Shown: piece after piece, positions 16,143-24,440 of the stretch | Layout of the letters: the number at the start of each line of letters is the position of its first letter | Position numbering within the stretch: the stretch's first letter is position 1 | Assembly: GCA_937969415.1 (NCBI GenBank) | Contig: CALBWK010000242.1 | Coordinates: 1-38,012, forward strand | Length of the DNA: 38,012 nucleotides | Direction of reading: 5' to 3' | Source: an uncultured Saprospiraceae bacterium | GTDB lineage: Bacteria > Bacteroidota > Bacteroidia > Chitinophagales > Saprospiraceae | Notes under the pieces: model-generated | What the model was told of the DNA's origin: nothing | Databases searched by the model: none | Seen by the model: the letters and a program-made list of their open reading frames with translations, nothing else | Made by a program: the position numbers and the translations under genes

Positions 16143-16583
16143 ATGAAGTATTTGATTTCCTCTTTATTATTGATAGTTGGATTGAGTGTCCAGATTTCTG
16201 CGCAGGCCATAGAGTCTCTCTCCTGGGATGAAGCTCCGCAGATAGAGCTATTCTCTAAGCCCTCTATGTTCTTTCCTGTAGATCATATAGAGTTGGGAGA
16301 GATAGAGCGCGGTGATAAGAAAGAAATGATCTTTCACTTCATCAATAATGGCAATGAAGATATCAAAATCGAAATAGTTTCAGGCTGCGAATGTACCACC
16401 CTCGATTGGCCTAGAACACCTATCAAATCAGGACAAAAAGGATTCATTACTGCTCTTTTTGACAGTACAGAAAAGGAAAATCCTGAAACAGTAGAGATTG
16501 ACATCAATCTAGAAAACACAGATCCTAAGACAGGCTATCCGATGTTTGTCAGAGTGACTTATGATTTCACTTTTCCCGAATAA
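16143..16583 (+). CDS. DUF1573 secreted protein (146 aa)
   Basis: Start placed at the ATG giving a proper signal peptide (MKYLISSLLLIVGLSVQISA, cleavage after AQA); an upstream in-frame GTG would only add residues before it. The mature part is a single Ig-like DUF1573 domain: VDHIELGEIERGDKK, then FHFINNGNEDIKI, SGCECTTLDWPRTPIKSGQKG-type segment, and a final FVRVTYDFTF strand. DUF1573 proteins are abundant in Bacteroidota and act in the periplasm or at the surface; no biochemical role is known. Converges with the gene on the right, 14 bp away. Confidence 0.85.
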   Translation: MKYLISSLLLIVGLSVQISAQAIESLSWDEAPQIELFSKPSMFFPVDHIELGEIERGDKKEMIFHFINNGNEDIKIEIVSGCECTTLDWPRTPIKSGQKGFITALFDSTEKENPETVEIDINLENTDPKTGYPMFVRVTYDFTFPE

Positions 16584-16597
16584 GTAAGGGTTCCTAT

Positions 16598-17311
16598 CTA
16601 ATTAACAGAGTTGAGGACATCTGTACCTAGGTATTTGTCGTCCTTATTGTAATACCAAGCTCTAGTCTTGGGCATCTTGATACCAGCAATCTCCACTTCA
16701 TCTGAAAGAAGGATATACTCTCCGTCATTATTGGCTTCTACCTTATAGAATTGATAGATTTCCATCGCATAAGTCTGAGGATCAAAATAGAAGTACCAAG
16801 TGTCTTTGCCTACGGTATTTTCATACGTTGCTTTTAGTACTAGGTACTCCTTTCCTTTAAAGGTTTTTCTCTGAGTTATCGGATCGATAATAGTACCCGG
16901 GTCTTTCAGCTTCATCGGGAGACCGTAGAGATAGGTGTAGTAGTTACGCCAGAGCTTGGCCCTTTTATCTGTAAGCTTATGCTTATTCTTATCAGCGTCA
17001 GAAATGGCTTCATTTCCATCTAGCTTAAAGCTGCAACTATCTTGCACGACTACATATTCTAGCTTGTCATTCTCTCCAGTTTCATAAGCTATCTGAAAAG
17101 TTTCTGCAGGCAAATCAATTTGGATATGACTTGCACGGTCTGGTCTGTTCTCTGTTTGCATTGTGATCTGCATTGCACCTTGGAAGGTAGACCACTTATT
17201 AAGCGGGTCGTGATAGGCTATTGCCTTGTCCAACAATTCTTTTCCTGTGAGTTGAGCTTGTGCTGAGGAAGCACAAATAATCACAAGTAATATTAATCCA
17301 AAATGTTTCAC
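16598..17311 (-). CDS. Secreted LolA-like protein (DUF6503-type)
   Basis: A 237-residue protein with a signal peptide (MKHFGLILLVIICASSAQAQ) and a mature domain resembling outer-membrane lipoprotein-sorting proteins (LolA/LolB-like half barrel). Typical pieces are ELLDKAIAYHDPLNKWSTF, LYGLPMKLKDPGT and WYFYFDPQTYAMEIYQFY. I associate this layout with DUF6503, common in Bacteroidota. It would act in the periplasm, perhaps binding a lipid; no partner genes lie beside it. Confidence 0.75.
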   Translation of the reverse strand: MKHFGLILLVIICASSAQAQLTGKELLDKAIAYHDPLNKWSTFQGAMQITMQTENRPDRASHIQIDLPAETFQIAYETGENDKLEYVVVQDSCSFKLDGNEAISDADKNKHKLTDKRAKLWRNYYTYLYGLPMKLKDPGTIIDPITQRKTFKGKEYLVLKATYENTVGKDTWYFYFDPQTYAMEIYQFYKVEANNDGEYILLSDEVEIAGIKMPKTRAWYYNKDDKYLGTDVLNSVN

Positions 17312-17378
17312 AGATTTCTAATTCAGTTGCGGTTCAATATTGAGCAATGCTGACCCTATCGTAGATAAATACTGTGTG

Positions 17379-17863
17379 CTAGAGAGCTAAGATTTTGACC
17401 TCAACTCGCTGATTTGATGTTCTCCCAGCAGCTGAAAACTCTGAGTATTTAGGCTCACGCTTCCCAGCTCCTTTGGCTTCAATATTATCAGGATTGGCAC
17501 CGTTCGAAATAAAATATTGTCTTACTGATTGAGCTCTATCAGATGATAATTTATCGCAGTACTCGTGACTTGGAGTAGAATTCGTATGACCTATGATCTC
17601 TATTTTTACCGAGTTGTTATCAATCATTAGTTGTGCTAATGCCTTCAAAGATTCTTCTGAACTATCACTTAGCTTAGATTCATCCATTTCAAACTCCACC
17701 TCTGTAAGCTCTACAATCTGACTACTGACAGATTCTCAAGCAGCCAAGGGTTTGTTGAGTTTTCAAAACTTGAATTTGATAACTGAACATCGCTCTCCGC
17801 ATATACATTGGAAGATAAGCATAAGAAGAAGCCAAAAACGATTGAAAGCGTCGAAATTTTCAT
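17379..17863 (-). pseudogene. Frameshifted OmpA-family gene
   Basis: Two halves of one gene lie in different frames. The 5' half (17711-17863) encodes a signal peptide, MKISTLSIVFGFFLCLSS then NVYAES, and about 25 more residues before a TAG. The 3' half (open from about 17738, first Met at 17699) encodes a peptidoglycan-binding OmpA C-terminal domain: VKIEIIGHTNSTPSHEYC, LSSDRAQSVRQYF and NIEAKGAGKREP. The frames are offset by one base; adding one base between about 17714 and 17740 would join them into a secreted protein of about 160 residues. No slippery heptamer is seen, so either a real deletion or a sequencing error. The domain itself is intact and could be made only as a leaderless cytoplasmic fragment if the shift is real. 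Confidence 0.7.
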
Positions 17864-17905
17864 AAAGATTATTTGATTGTAATAGAATGAGATACTAATA
17901 GACTA

Positions 17906-17927
17906 GAAAGATAGCAAATTATCTTTC
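17906..17927. repeat. Perfect 8-bp inverted repeat
   Basis: GAAAGATA and TATCTTTC are separated by GCAAAT. It lies between the 3' end of lepA and the start of the broken OmpA gene. It could be a weak terminator for lepA (a short TTTCTAG run follows on the minus strand) or an operator for the OmpA gene. Confidence 0.5.
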
Positions 17928-17930
17928 AGC

Positions 17931-17948
17931 GTGGTAATCAACTACCAC
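17931..17948. repeat. Perfect 6-bp inverted repeat beside the previous one
   Basis: GTGGTA and TACCAC with loop ATCAAC, three bases from the preceding inverted repeat and 43 bp from the lepA stop. Together they would form two consecutive hairpins in the lepA 3' transcript. Confidence 0.45.
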
Positions 17949-17991
17949 ATATACAATCACCAAGAAAAACTTCTGCAGACCCCTTATCGAT

Positions 17992-19785
17992 CTAGTCGTT
18001 GATCTTAAGTACTTCCAAGAACGCTTTTTGAGGCACCTGGACAGAACCGATTTGACGCATCTTCTTCTTCCCTTTCTTTTGCTTCTCTAAGAGCTTACGC
18101 TTACGGGTGATATCACCTCCATAACACTTAGCAGTTACATCCTTCCGCATTGCAGAGATGGTTTCTCTAGCAATAATTTTCTGACCGATAGCCGCTTGGA
18201 TAGCGATGACAAATTGTTGCTTAGGCAAGAGTTCTTTCAGCTTCTTACAGATACGTCTACCAAATGGATCTGACTTAGATCTGTGCACAAGAGAGGACAT
18301 CGCATCGACGTTATCACCATTCAGCTTGATGTCTAGTCTCACTAGATCTGCTGGTCGGAAATCTATAGGTGTATAATCAAAAGAGGCATACCCTCTAGAG
18401 ATGGATTTCAATTTGTCATAGAAGTCAAATACAATCTCTGCCAGTGGCAACTCGAAGGTAAGTTCTATTCGCTCTGTCGTTAAGTAGGTCTGCTTAGTTA
18501 GCGTTCCTCTCTTATCCATACAGAGATTCATTATCGCACCGATATATTCTGGCTTACTGATGATCTGAGAACGGATGTAAGGTTCCTCTACTCTATCGAT
18601 CATTGTCGGATCTGGCAAGTCATTAGGAGTATTGATTTTGATCTCGACACCTTTCTTAGTATAGCAGAAATAGGAAACGTTGGGTATCGTTGTAATCACT
18701 TCTTGATCATACTCTCTGCTCAGTCGCTCTTGGACAATCTCTAAGTGGAGCATACCCAAGAAACCAACTCTAAAGCCAAACCCTAAGGCCGCAGATGATT
18801 CCGGCTCATAGACGAGTGCCGCATCATTGAGTTGGAGCTTTTCTAGACTATCTCTGAGGTCCTCGAAGTCATCATTGTCTATCGGATAGAATCCTGCAAA
18901 GACCATCGGCTTCACTTCTTCAAATCCCTCAATTCCTTTTTCGCATGGGTAGGCGACTGTCGTGATTGTATCCCCTACTTTTATTTCTTTACTCTCCTTG
19001 ATACCCGTTATAATATAGCCTACGTGCCCTGCAGAGAGTTCCTTTCGTGGCTCCATATCCATTTTGAGTATGCCTATCTCATCAGCTAGATATTCTTTGC
19101 CTGTATTGAAAAATCTGACCTTCTCCCCTTTCTTCATCACCCCATTGACAATCTTGAAGTAAGCGATAACGCCTCTGAATGAATTGAACAAGGAATCAAA
19201 AATCAACGCTTGAAGTGGCGCTTGTAAATCCCCCTTTGGCGATGGCACTCTGTCCACTATCGCTGTCAGCACATCTTGCACCCCTAGTCCCGTCTTCCCA
19301 CTCGCGTGGATGATGTCTTCCAGTTCGCAACCGAGTAAATCTATGACTTGATCTGAGACCTCCTCTATCATCGCACTCTCCATATCTACCTTGTTAAGTA
19401 CAGGTATGATCTCTAGATCGTGCTCTAAGGCCAAATAAAGATTGGAAATCGTCTGTGCTTGGATACCTTGACTGGCATCGACGAGTAATAGGGCACCTTC
19501 GCAAGCAGCAATAGATCGAGATACCTCATAGGAGAAGTCCACGTGTCCTGGGGTATCAATCAAGTTCATCACATAGTCTACCCCATTTGTATGCTTATAG
19601 TTGAGCTGGATGGCGTGACTCTTAATCGTTATCCCTCTTTCTCTTTCCAGGTCCATATCATCTAGGGCCTGGTCTTGCATCTTCCTTTCTGATATCGTCT
19701 GAGTATATTCTAGCAGTCTATCTGACAGGGTACTCTTACCGTGATCGATATGTGCAATGACACAGAAATTCCTTATCTCCTTCAT
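17992..19785 (-). CDS. lepA: Elongation factor 4 (LepA)
   Basis: A 597-residue translational GTPase of normal length. G motifs are intact: [13 protein letters not shown] (G1), RGITIKSHA (G2), DTPGHVDF (G3), NKVD (G4). The LepA-specific C-terminal domain closes with [18 protein letters not shown] and VPQKAF. LepA acts on the ribosome, aiding initiation or 30S maturation and back-translocation. I chose the ATG at 19785, giving [12 protein letters not shown]; an in-frame TTG three codons upstream lies inside the promoter box. An exact -7 box ends six bases before this ATG. Confidence 0.97.
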   Translation of the reverse strand: MKEIRNFCVIAHIDHGKSTLSDRLLEYTQTISERKMQDQALDDMDLERERGITIKSHAIQLNYKHTNGVDYVMNLIDTPGHVDFSYEVSRSIAACEGALLLVDASQGIQAQTISNLYLALEHDLEIIPVLNKVDMESAMIEEVSDQVIDLLGCELEDIIHASGKTGLGVQDVLTAIVDRVPSPKGDLQAPLQALIFDSLFNSFRGVIAYFKIVNGVMKKGEKVRFFNTGKEYLADEIGILKMDMEPRKELSAGHVGYIITGIKESKEIKVGDTITTVAYPCEKGIEGFEEVKPMVFAGFYPIDNDDFEDLRDSLEKLQLNDAALVYEPESSAALGFGFRVGFLGMLHLEIVQERLSREYDQEVITTIPNVSYFCYTKKGVEIKINTPNDLPDPTMIDRVEEPYIRSQIISKPEYIGAIMNLCMDKRGTLTKQTYLTTERIELTFELPLAEIVFDFYDKLKSISRGYASFDYTPIDFRPADLVRLDIKLNGDNVDAMSSLVHRSKSDPFGRRICKKLKELLPKQQFVIAIQAAIGQKIIARETISAMRKDVTAKCYGGDITRKRKLLEKQKKGKKKMRQIGSVQVPQKAFLEVLKIND

Positions 19786-19791
19786 AGCTTG

Positions 19792-19799
19792 CAAAGATA
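19792..19799 (-). promoter_or_regulatory. -7 promoter box of lepA, abutting its ATG
   Basis: On the minus strand TATCTTTG, an exact TAnnTTTG match, followed by CAAGCT and the lepA ATG. Transcription would start within a few bases of the initiation codon, giving a leaderless mRNA. No TTG was seen at the usual -33 distance. Confidence 0.5.
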
Positions 19800-19898
19800 G
19801 CCTATTTGTCTGTTTGCATTTGCAGTGTTTTCACATAATTGAGCTCTAATGCGTTAGATTATTAGTTAGTTTTATATTAAAATTTACATTTATCTATT

Positions 19899-20687
19899 AT
19901 GAAGAATCTTATCCTAACGTCAGTCTTGCTTATCGGTCTTTTTTCGTGTGGTGGAGATGAGAATTTAGCACCGGTCAACCAAGAACTAGACGTGGTACTT
20001 TCCTTATGGCAAACCCTCCCAGTTGAACCGAATAACCTACAACTTCTTGTTACCAATGCCGATGTTGCAGATTGTACCAACACTGAACTCCTGTATGACT
20101 TTACAGATGGAATGACTGCCAATCTCGACATTATGGGCTTTTCTAGACCAAGTGACTGTATAGATGGAGATGGGTTTGTAACCACAGCTATAGATTTGGT
20201 CTCGGATCAAGTAGAAAGAACTATCAACATCACAAATAAAGGTGAACTTTCAGAAGGTAGAATTAGATTATCAGAAACCGCTCTAGAGATGAGCTTTATC
20301 GAGACGAACAGTATCATCCTAGAAGAAGCGACCATCAACAGAATTCCTGAAAATTTGGTATGGGGTTATATCACGGCAACTGCAGATGAAACAACCGATA
20401 TCAATGAAGTCTTACAATTAGAGTTTCCTGATGCTTTTATAGATAGTGCCTTGTTTGATTTGGCTCCTGGTTATTATGGTCACTTTACCATCGGTATGGA
20501 TCCTACCATCGATAGATATGTCCTGACAGAAGTGGATGGCGATACAGAATTAGACCAAACTGTACTTTTTAGATTAGGCTCTGACAGATGGTCAGAATTA
20601 GCTACAATCTTAGATGAAACAGCCAATAAGTTTCCCGGATTCCGATACCATATCTACAACTCAGGCGGCTTTGTGTTGAGAGGTTAG
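19899..20687 (+). CDS. Hypothetical lipoprotein (262 aa)
   Basis: Lipoprotein signal MKNLILTSVLLIGLFSCGGDEN with the acylated Cys17 and a following GGDEN stretch, typical of exported surface lipoproteins in Bacteroidota. The mature part has no motif I know. It is acidic, with alternating strand-like and polar segments and a C-terminal FRYHIYNSGGFVLRG. TACATTTA, one base off the -7 consensus, lies six bases before the ATG. Its 3' end overlaps the convergent Nudix gene by 4 bp. Confidence 0.78.
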   Translation: MKNLILTSVLLIGLFSCGGDENLAPVNQELDVVLSLWQTLPVEPNNLQLLVTNADVADCTNTELLYDFTDGMTANLDIMGFSRPSDCIDGDGFVTTAIDLVSDQVERTINITNKGELSEGRIRLSETALEMSFIETNSIILEEATINRIPENLVWGYITATADETTDINEVLQLEFPDAFIDSALFDLAPGYYGHFTIGMDPTIDRYVLTEVDGDTELDQTVLFRLGSDRWSELATILDETANKFPGFRYHIYNSGGFVLRG

Positions 20688-21373
20688 ATTTCGAAGATGA
20701 CCCCATTTTTCTTGGCGTCTTCATATTTGACCTGGTCAAAAGAATAGAGCTTAGCTGGTCGATGAGAGACACCAGATTGCAGCTCGTGTAGGGTGTTAAG
20801 GATGTTCATGTTGAGGATCTTCTTTCTGAAATTCCTCTTATCAAGATCTTGCTGCAGCACGACTTCATAGAGTCTTTGGAGCTCCGTAAGGGTAAATTTT
20901 TCTGGAAGAAGCTCAAAACCTATAGGTCTTAACTTAAGATCTTGCTGCAATCGAGCAAGACAGGTTTCCATTATTTCCAAGTGATCAAAGGCCAGAGACT
21001 CGATGGATCTTACTTCTTTCCACTCCACCTTCTCTGCAAAGGAGGCAGGGGCTATGTCCACCTTAGCGATATTGATTAAAGAGTAATAGGCTATTGTAAT
21101 TACACGACCTCTAGGGTGCCTGTCTACTTTACCAAAAGTATGTACTTGCTCCAGATAGACATCCCGCAATCCTGTTAATTGCAAAAGTACTCTCTTCGCT
21201 GCCGTCACAAGGTCCTCCGTAGGTGTTACGATATCACCCGGCAGGGCCCATTGTCCCCCGTAAGGATCCTCCCGCCTTTTGATCAGAAGTACTTTTAGGA
21301 TATCACCGTCAAAACCAAAGATGATATTATCTACTGAGAATGCTGACTTATAGAATTCTTGTTGGAAAGGCAT
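20684..21373 (-). CDS. Nudix-domain transcriptional regulator (NrtR/AraR-like)
   Basis: A 229-residue protein with an N-terminal Nudix fold (about 10-150, starting SVDNIIFGFDGDILKVLLI) and a C-terminal winged helix (about 150-229, with LTELQRLYEVVLQQDLDKRN). In the Nudix box GDIVTPTEDLVTAAKRVLLQ the catalytic REUxEE glutamates are replaced by V, Q and L, so it is unlikely to hydrolyse and more likely senses a ligand. This is typical of NrtR-type regulators of NAD or sugar metabolism in this phylum. It is divergent from threonine aldolase across a 38-bp gap with overlapping promoters, so autoregulation and control of that gene are plausible. The ligand is unknown. Confidence 0.85.
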   Translation of the reverse strand: MPFQQEFYKSAFSVDNIIFGFDGDILKVLLIKRREDPYGGQWALPGDIVTPTEDLVTAAKRVLLQLTGLRDVYLEQVHTFGKVDRHPRGRVITIAYYSLINIAKVDIAPASFAEKVEWKEVRSIESLAFDHLEIMETCLARLQQDLKLRPIGFELLPEKFTLTELQRLYEVVLQQDLDKRNFRKKILNMNILNTLHELQSGVSHRPAKLYSFDQVKYEDAKKNGVIFEI

Positions 21374-21383
21374 CCAGAACCAT

Positions 21384-21403
21384 TAGATTTGATAACAAAT
21401 ATA
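21384..21403. promoter_or_regulatory. Two divergent -7 boxes forming a near-palindrome
   Basis: TAGATTTG (21384-21391, plus) drives threonine aldolase. TATATTTG on the minus strand (21396-21403) drives the Nudix regulator. Both match TAnnTTTG exactly. They are four bases apart, and the 20-bp whole matches its own reverse complement at 16 positions. Both genes would have leaders of about 17-19 nt. The symmetry also makes it a good candidate operator for the Nudix regulator. Confidence 0.6.
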
Positions 21404-21411
21404 GAAGTCTC

Positions 21412-22437
21412 ATGGTTATCAATCTTATAAGTGACACGATTACACAACCAAGCAACAAAATGCGGACAGCTATGTCCAAGGCTGTTGTCGGAGATGATGT
21501 CTTTGGAGAGGACCCTACGGTTAACAAACTCCAGCAACGGTTAGCGGATATGTTTTCTATGGAGGCTGGCCTTTTCTGCCCTTCAGGGACAATGACCAAT
21601 CAGCTAGCTATAAAGATGCATACTAACCCGCTAGATGAAATGATATGTGACTACACCTCTCATGTCTATCAGTACGAAACGGCAGGTTACGCATACAATT
21701 CAGGGATAAGTGTCAATCTCCTCAAGGGAGAATACGGCAAGATCACCCCTAATCAAGTATCCGCTGCGGTAAAGCCTGTCTATGATTGGCTACCGATATC
21801 CAAGCTTCTAGTGATAGAAAACAGTTGTAACAAGGGTGGTGGAGGCTACTATACACTCGACGAAATCACGGCACTAGGTTCTGTGGCAAAGGAGAAGAAT
21901 CTAAAGTTTCACCTCGATGGGGCCCGCTTATTCAATGTACTGGTAGAAACTGAAGAAAGCACAGAAGACGTAGGGAAGCAATTTGATAGCATATCTATCT
22001 GCTTGTCTAAGGGACTGGGTGCACCTGTAGGCTCGGTGCTACTCGGTAATAAGGACTTTATAAGAGAGGCTAAACGATTTAGAAAAGTGATGGGTGGTGG
22101 TATGCGTCAAGCGGGTATTATCGCAGAGGCGGGCTTGTATGCACTAGATAACAACATAGATCGACTCAAGGAAGATAACGATACGGCTAAGGAGATAGGT
22201 CAAGTGCTGGAGACATTACCCTATGTGGAAATGGTATTTCCAGTCAAAACAAACATTCTCATTTTTAAACTCAAAACAATGAGCGCTGCAGACTTTGTGA
22301 GCTTATTAAAGGAAAAGGGTGTTGTGGCGTCTGCATTTGGGCCTTACGAAGTACGATTTGTCACACATATGGACTTTACACCTGCAATGAAAGTAAGGCT
22401 TCTGGAAATTCTTAGAGAAATAAAAATTGACGCTTAA
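21412..22437 (+). CDS. ltaE: L-threonine aldolase, low-specificity type
   Basis: A 341-residue PLP enzyme of the fold-type I aldolase family. It splits L-threonine or L-allo-threonine into glycine and acetaldehyde. PLP lysine Lys200 is in ISICLSKGLGAPVGS; Asp169/Arg172 lie in FHLDGARLFN; the N-terminal LISDTITQPSNKMRTAM, GDDVFGEDPTVNKL and FCPSGTMTNQLA are family signatures. I chose the ATG at 21412, since an earlier in-frame ATG lies in the neighbouring gene and would bypass the promoter. Divergent from a Nudix regulator; convergent with the nuclease gene. Confidence 0.93.
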   Translation: MVINLISDTITQPSNKMRTAMSKAVVGDDVFGEDPTVNKLQQRLADMFSMEAGLFCPSGTMTNQLAIKMHTNPLDEMICDYTSHVYQYETAGYAYNSGISVNLLKGEYGKITPNQVSAAVKPVYDWLPISKLLVIENSCNKGGGGYYTLDEITALGSVAKEKNLKFHLDGARLFNVLVETEESTEDVGKQFDSISICLSKGLGAPVGSVLLGNKDFIREAKRFRKVMGGGMRQAGIIAEAGLYALDNNIDRLKEDNDTAKEIGQVLETLPYVEMVFPVKTNILIFKLKTMSAADFVSLLKEKGVVASAFGPYEVRFVTHMDFTPAMKVRLLEILREIKIDA

Positions 22438-22469
22438 TTAACCTAGATGATCGACTGTGGATAGAAGAA

Positions 22470-23057
22470 CTAACTTCCTTCTTCTCGCTTCTTGATTTCG
22501 TCCCTAATTTTGGCAGCTTGCTCATAGTCCTCTCTTTCTAGGACTTCCTCGAGCATCTTATTTAAGGCTTGAGGAGAAAGATTCTCCAAGGAATCCGATT
22601 TAGGCGCATCATCAGGAATAATAGAAGTGCCACCCTCATCATCAGTATCATCAAGCACAACACCAGCTTGATCCATAATGAAATCAAAAGTGTAGATAGG
22701 ACTTTTGAAGCGTACAGCCATAGCAATAGCATCTGAGGTCCTAGAATCGATAACAAACTCATTGCCATCACGAGCACAGACTAGCTGGGCATAGAATATG
22801 CCATCCAAGAGATTGTTGATAACCACTTCTTTGAGCTCAATATCAAAGGTATCTAGGGTATTCTTAAAGAGGTCATGGGTTAGGGGGCGATTGGGTATCA
22901 TCCTTTCCATAGCGACGGCTATAGCCTGTGCTTCAAATCCTCCTATAACTATGGGTAATCTTCTATTTCCAACTTTCTCACCTAATACAACAGCGTAGTT
23001 GTGAGATTGTGTTACACTATGAGAAAGTGCAACTATTTCCAGATCGATTTTCTTCAT
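22470..23057 (-). CDS. Bifunctional nuclease-family protein (DUF151) with C-terminal UVR motif
   Basis: A 195-residue protein. The DUF151 domain (1-135) includes AVVLGEKVGNRRLPIVIG, RPLTHDLF and SRTSDAIAMAVRF, the usual core. An acidic linker (DDTDDEGGTSIIPDD) leads to a UvrB/UvrC motif (about 163-193, LNKMLEEVLEREDYEQAAKI). DUF151 with UVR is a standard arrangement in Bacteroidota and the DUF151 family has reported nuclease activity; the physiological role is not settled. A TACTCTTG box, one base off consensus, lies five bases before the ATG. Confidence 0.88.
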   Translation of the reverse strand: MKKIDLEIVALSHSVTQSHNYAVVLGEKVGNRRLPIVIGGFEAQAIAVAMERMIPNRPLTHDLFKNTLDTFDIELKEVVINNLLDGIFYAQLVCARDGNEFVIDSRTSDAIAMAVRFKSPIYTFDFIMDQAGVVLDDTDDEGGTSIIPDDAPKSDSLENLSPQALNKMLEEVLEREDYEQAAKIRDEIKKREEGS

Positions 23058-23183
23058 TTAATCAAGAGTAAGGCTTCCAAACACAGTTTTGGCACTAAGT
23101 AATAACTATTGTAAGTGGGATTAAGTAGTGGAGTATTCATGAAGGAATCAGTCCTTTAATTAGTAGCATAATTCAAAATTGAA

Positions 23184-23191
23184 TCATCTTT
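23184..23191 (+). promoter_or_regulatory. Near-consensus -7 box of the TPR gene
   Basis: CATCTTTG, one base from TAnnTTTG, about 55 bp before the ATG at 23246. The leader contains GCAATC and GATTGC near its ends, which could pair. Confidence 0.3.
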
Positions 23192-23245
23192 GCAATCAGA
23201 TGTAAATATAGTTTAATTTGATGGGATGCCCCAAGATTGCTTCTT

Positions 23246-23575
23246 ATGAGTAAAGATAGACTTACGACCTTACTTGATTACCTTCAGCAAAAGCCAGAAG
23301 ATAGTTTTCTTCTCTTTGCGGTAGCTAAGGAATATGAGCAACGAGATGACTTGAGCCAAGCCCTGCTGCACTATACCAAACTTAAATCTGTAGACCCAAA
23401 TTATATCGGACTCTATTACCATCTAGCCAAGCTTTACGAAGCCATAAATGAAGATCATTTGGCTATGAGTACGTATAATGAAGGAGTGGAGTTAGCTCAA
23501 AAACTTGGTGATTTTCACGCTTTGTCTGAATTGAACAATGCTAGAACCAATCTTAATCTGCAGTTAGGCAATTGA
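23246..23575 (+). CDS. Small TPR-repeat protein (109 aa)
   Basis: Start chosen at ATG 23246 (MSKDRLTTLLDYLQQ) over a TTG three codons upstream. The protein is two to three tetratricopeptide repeats: DSFLLFAVAKEYEQRDDLSQALLHY, NYIGLYYHLAKLYEAINEDHLAMSTY and a final helix pair. No signal peptide, so likely a cytoplasmic protein-protein adaptor. The 3' end overlaps the convergent dapF gene by 12 bp. Confidence 0.82.
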   Translation: MSKDRLTTLLDYLQQKPEDSFLLFAVAKEYEQRDDLSQALLHYTKLKSVDPNYIGLYYHLAKLYEAINEDHLAMSTYNEGVELAQKLGDFHALSELNNARTNLNLQLGN

Positions 23576-24358
23576 ATCTAGCTCTATGGTGCCTTTATAA
23601 ACCCGCTGAGCAGGGCCTATCAACCAGATATTTGTCCAGCCATCGCTCTTCTTTTCAAAACGTACACTAAGATTTCCACCTTGCGCTTTAACATTTAGAT
23701 GCTTCGCCTCGGGGTCATATTTTCTGGTATAGGCGAGAGCTGCCGCCGTAACCCCAGTCCCACAAGCCAATGTCTCAGCTTCCACTCCCCTTTCGTAAGT
23801 TCTGATTTCGATTCCATCTGATTTAGGAACAATGAAATTGACATTGGTTCCCGCTTCTTTATATAAGGGGCTATACCTTATTTTATGAGCTTCGCCAACT
23901 AGGTCCATTTTTAGATTATCAACTAGGACTACATAATGCGGGGAGCCGGTATCTAGGAAGAATTCATTGCTCTCCTTATCTTCTATTGTTTCTACATCTG
24001 ACATCTCCAATTCGATAACGCCAGCTCCGACTGTAGCCTTATGCGGCCCATCAACAGCTAAGAATGAGCAAGATTCAGCGATAATGCCCTTTCTATAGGC
24101 CATATCTACAATACAGCGTCCCCCATTACCGCACATACTACTGGCTCTTCCGTCACTATTGAAGTAGACCATCTCAAAATCGTAATCAGCGTGATTCTTC
24201 AATATCATCAAGCCATCAGCACCTATGCCAAATCTCCTATCACACAATCGATTAATAGAAGTTTCTGTCAGCCCTGTGAGGTCCAACTGTCCATCATAAT
24301 CATCGATAAGGATGAAGTCGTTTCCCGCTCCGTGGTATTTTACGAAATCAATTATCAC
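23564..24358 (-). CDS. dapF: Diaminopimelate epimerase
   Basis: A 264-residue enzyme of normal length that converts LL- to meso-diaminopimelate for lysine and peptidoglycan. The two catalytic cysteines are Cys76 in NSDGRASSMCGNGGRC and Cys199 in TLACGTGVTAAA. The N-terminal KYHGAGNDFILIDD and central GTNVNFI are also family hallmarks. It converges on the TPR gene and diverges from htrA. Confidence 0.97.
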   Translation of the reverse strand: MIIDFVKYHGAGNDFILIDDYDGQLDLTGLTETSINRLCDRRFGIGADGLMILKNHADYDFEMVYFNSDGRASSMCGNGGRCIVDMAYRKGIIAESCSFLAVDGPHKATVGAGVIELEMSDVETIEDKESNEFFLDTGSPHYVVLVDNLKMDLVGEAHKIRYSPLYKEAGTNVNFIVPKSDGIEIRTYERGVEAETLACGTGVTAAALAYTRKYDPEAKHLNVKAQGGNLSVRFEKKSDGWTNIWLIGPAQRVYKGTIELDSIA

Positions 24359-24428
24359 TTTCTAACGTTTATAAGTACTAATAAGAGAATGTAAAGCTAG
24401 GGAATTAGCCTAAGTCTTATAATCTACT

Positions 24429-24436
24429 TAAGTTTG
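24429..24436 (+). promoter_or_regulatory. -7 promoter box of htrA, abutting its ATG
   Basis: TAAGTTTG, an exact TAnnTTTG match, followed by only TCAT before the ATG at 24441. The predicted transcript begins at or within a base or two of the start codon. Confidence 0.5.
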
Positions 24437-24440
24437 TCAT

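Noticed and set aside
17700-17745. A programmed -1 ribosomal frameshift in the OmpA gene
   Set aside because: A -1 shift would restore the frame, but no X XXY YYZ slippery heptamer or following stem is present between the two stop codons, so mutation or sequencing error is more likely.
19785-19794. TTG start giving a longer LepA
   Set aside because: The TTG lies within the -7 box and LepA proteins normally begin at the MKxIRNF position.
22562-22777. Leu-rich 71-codon frame inside the nuclease gene
   Set aside because: Same strand, other frame; its membrane-like look comes from the codons of the real gene.
23191-23240. GCAATC/GATTGC pairing in the TPR gene leader as a riboswitch
   Set aside because: Six pairs over a 40-base loop with no other structure; likely chance.
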